From assembly GCA_009782015.1 (NCBI GenBank), contig WQUP01000100.1:1-5402 (forward strand): 5,402 nt of DNA, in the 5' to 3' direction. A program made the translations under genes and the position numbers. Each line of letters starts with the position of its first letter. The first letter of the stretch is position 1. This document shows, piece after piece, positions 5,304 to 5,402 of the stretch. The DNA comes from Endomicrobiia bacterium. GTDB lineage: Bacteria > Elusimicrobiota > Endomicrobiia > Endomicrobiales > Endomicrobiaceae. The notes under the pieces are model-generated. The model saw only the letters and a list, made by a program, of their open reading frames with translations, had not been told where the DNA came from and did no database searches.

Positions 5304-5394
5304 GGTGTCTCTAAAAACCCCTGCCCCGCCGTGTCATTCCCGCGAAAGCGGGAATCCACGTTCGCCGTTGTCGTCTAATAAATTTAAAGACACC
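5304..5394. repeat. MITE/REP-like element with 12-bp terminal inverted repeats
   Basis: GGTGTCTCTAAA (5304-5315) and TTTAAAGACACC (5383-5394) are inverted copies with one mismatch, 91 nt apart from end to end. Inside lies a perfect 20-bp palindrome with a tetraloop (5336-5355) and the word GCCGTTG (5364-5370). No coding capacity. The word GGATTC next to the right terminus (5397-5402) repeats the TGGATTCC read on minus beside the palindrome, so the element or a second copy may continue past the window. Whether it is mobile cannot be judged from one copy. Confidence 0.6.
5336..5355. repeat. 20-bp palindrome of the ATTCCC-N8-GGGAAT type
   Basis: ATTCCCGC (5336-5343), loop GAAA (5344-5347) and GCGGGAAT (5348-5355) form an 8-bp stem closed by a GNRA tetraloop on the plus strand. 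The pattern ATTCCC-N8-GGGAAT is that of the dRS3 dispersed repeat described in Neisseria, and similar palindromes are scattered through many Gram-negative genomes. It lies about 57 nt upstream of the MsbA-like start codon. Confidence 0.8.
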
Positions 5395-5402
5395 ATGGAT
5401 TC

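Noticed and set aside
5300..5402. Part of an insertion sequence with transposase
   Set aside because: Inverted termini are present, but only 91 nt separate their outer ends and there is no reading frame. It is at most a non-autonomous element.

Overview
The window looks like ordinary chromosome of a Gram-negative (two-membrane) bacterium of moderate GC. It carries a type IV pilin-like gene, a zinc-ribbon ribosomal protein L28, an MsbA-like lipid exporter, a PorV/UPF0164-type outer-membrane beta-barrel and a bifunctional Rel enzyme. Pilin-like genes plus PorV-like barrels at this base composition remind me of Elusimicrobiota (Endomicrobia/Elusimicrobia), but no taxonomic marker was compared, so that placement is a low-confidence inference.

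Layout. Positions 1-325 (minus): 5' part of a pilin-like gene that leaves the window. 326-603: divergent intergenic region with a possible pilin promoter, a large inverted array of 8-nt repeats, a 14-bp tandem duplication and a good rpmB promoter. 604-795 (plus): rpmB, followed by a strong hairpin that can terminate both strands (796-848). 848-962: a second octad/heptad repeat element that runs into the 3' end of rel. 948-2420 (minus): a bifunctional (p)ppGpp synthetase/hydrolase that stops just after its TGS domain. 2419-2539: a third element, made of AT-rich 7-nt repeats, filling the whole rel/porV gap. 2536-3519 and 3516-5279 (minus): the outer-membrane barrel and the MsbA-like exporter, joined by an ATGA stop/start overlap. 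5280-5402: the exporter's ribosome-binding site, then a MITE-like or REP-like element with a GNRA-capped palindrome.

How the genes relate. The minus-strand genes are ordered msbA-like, porV-like, rel. The first two are translationally coupled and both concern the outer envelope (lipid A or lipid export, and an outer-membrane barrel). rel lies 115 nt further on, behind a large potential hairpin, so co-transcription is possible but not shown. rpmB and rel converge and share a terminator region.

The genes are standard families. The unusual material is between them. Three of the four intergenic gaps hold the same kind of structure: two facing arrays of degenerate 7-8 nt repeats around a core containing GGCAA. 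The arm sequence differs from gap to gap while the unit length and layout stay the same. One element supplies the last codons and stop of rel, and another reaches the rel start codon and the porV stop codon. I do not recognise this element as a named family. Two protein-level oddities also deserve attention: the Rel synthetase has S-F-T-D where bifunctional enzymes have R-F-K-D, and the pilin has Gln instead of Glu at mature position 5.
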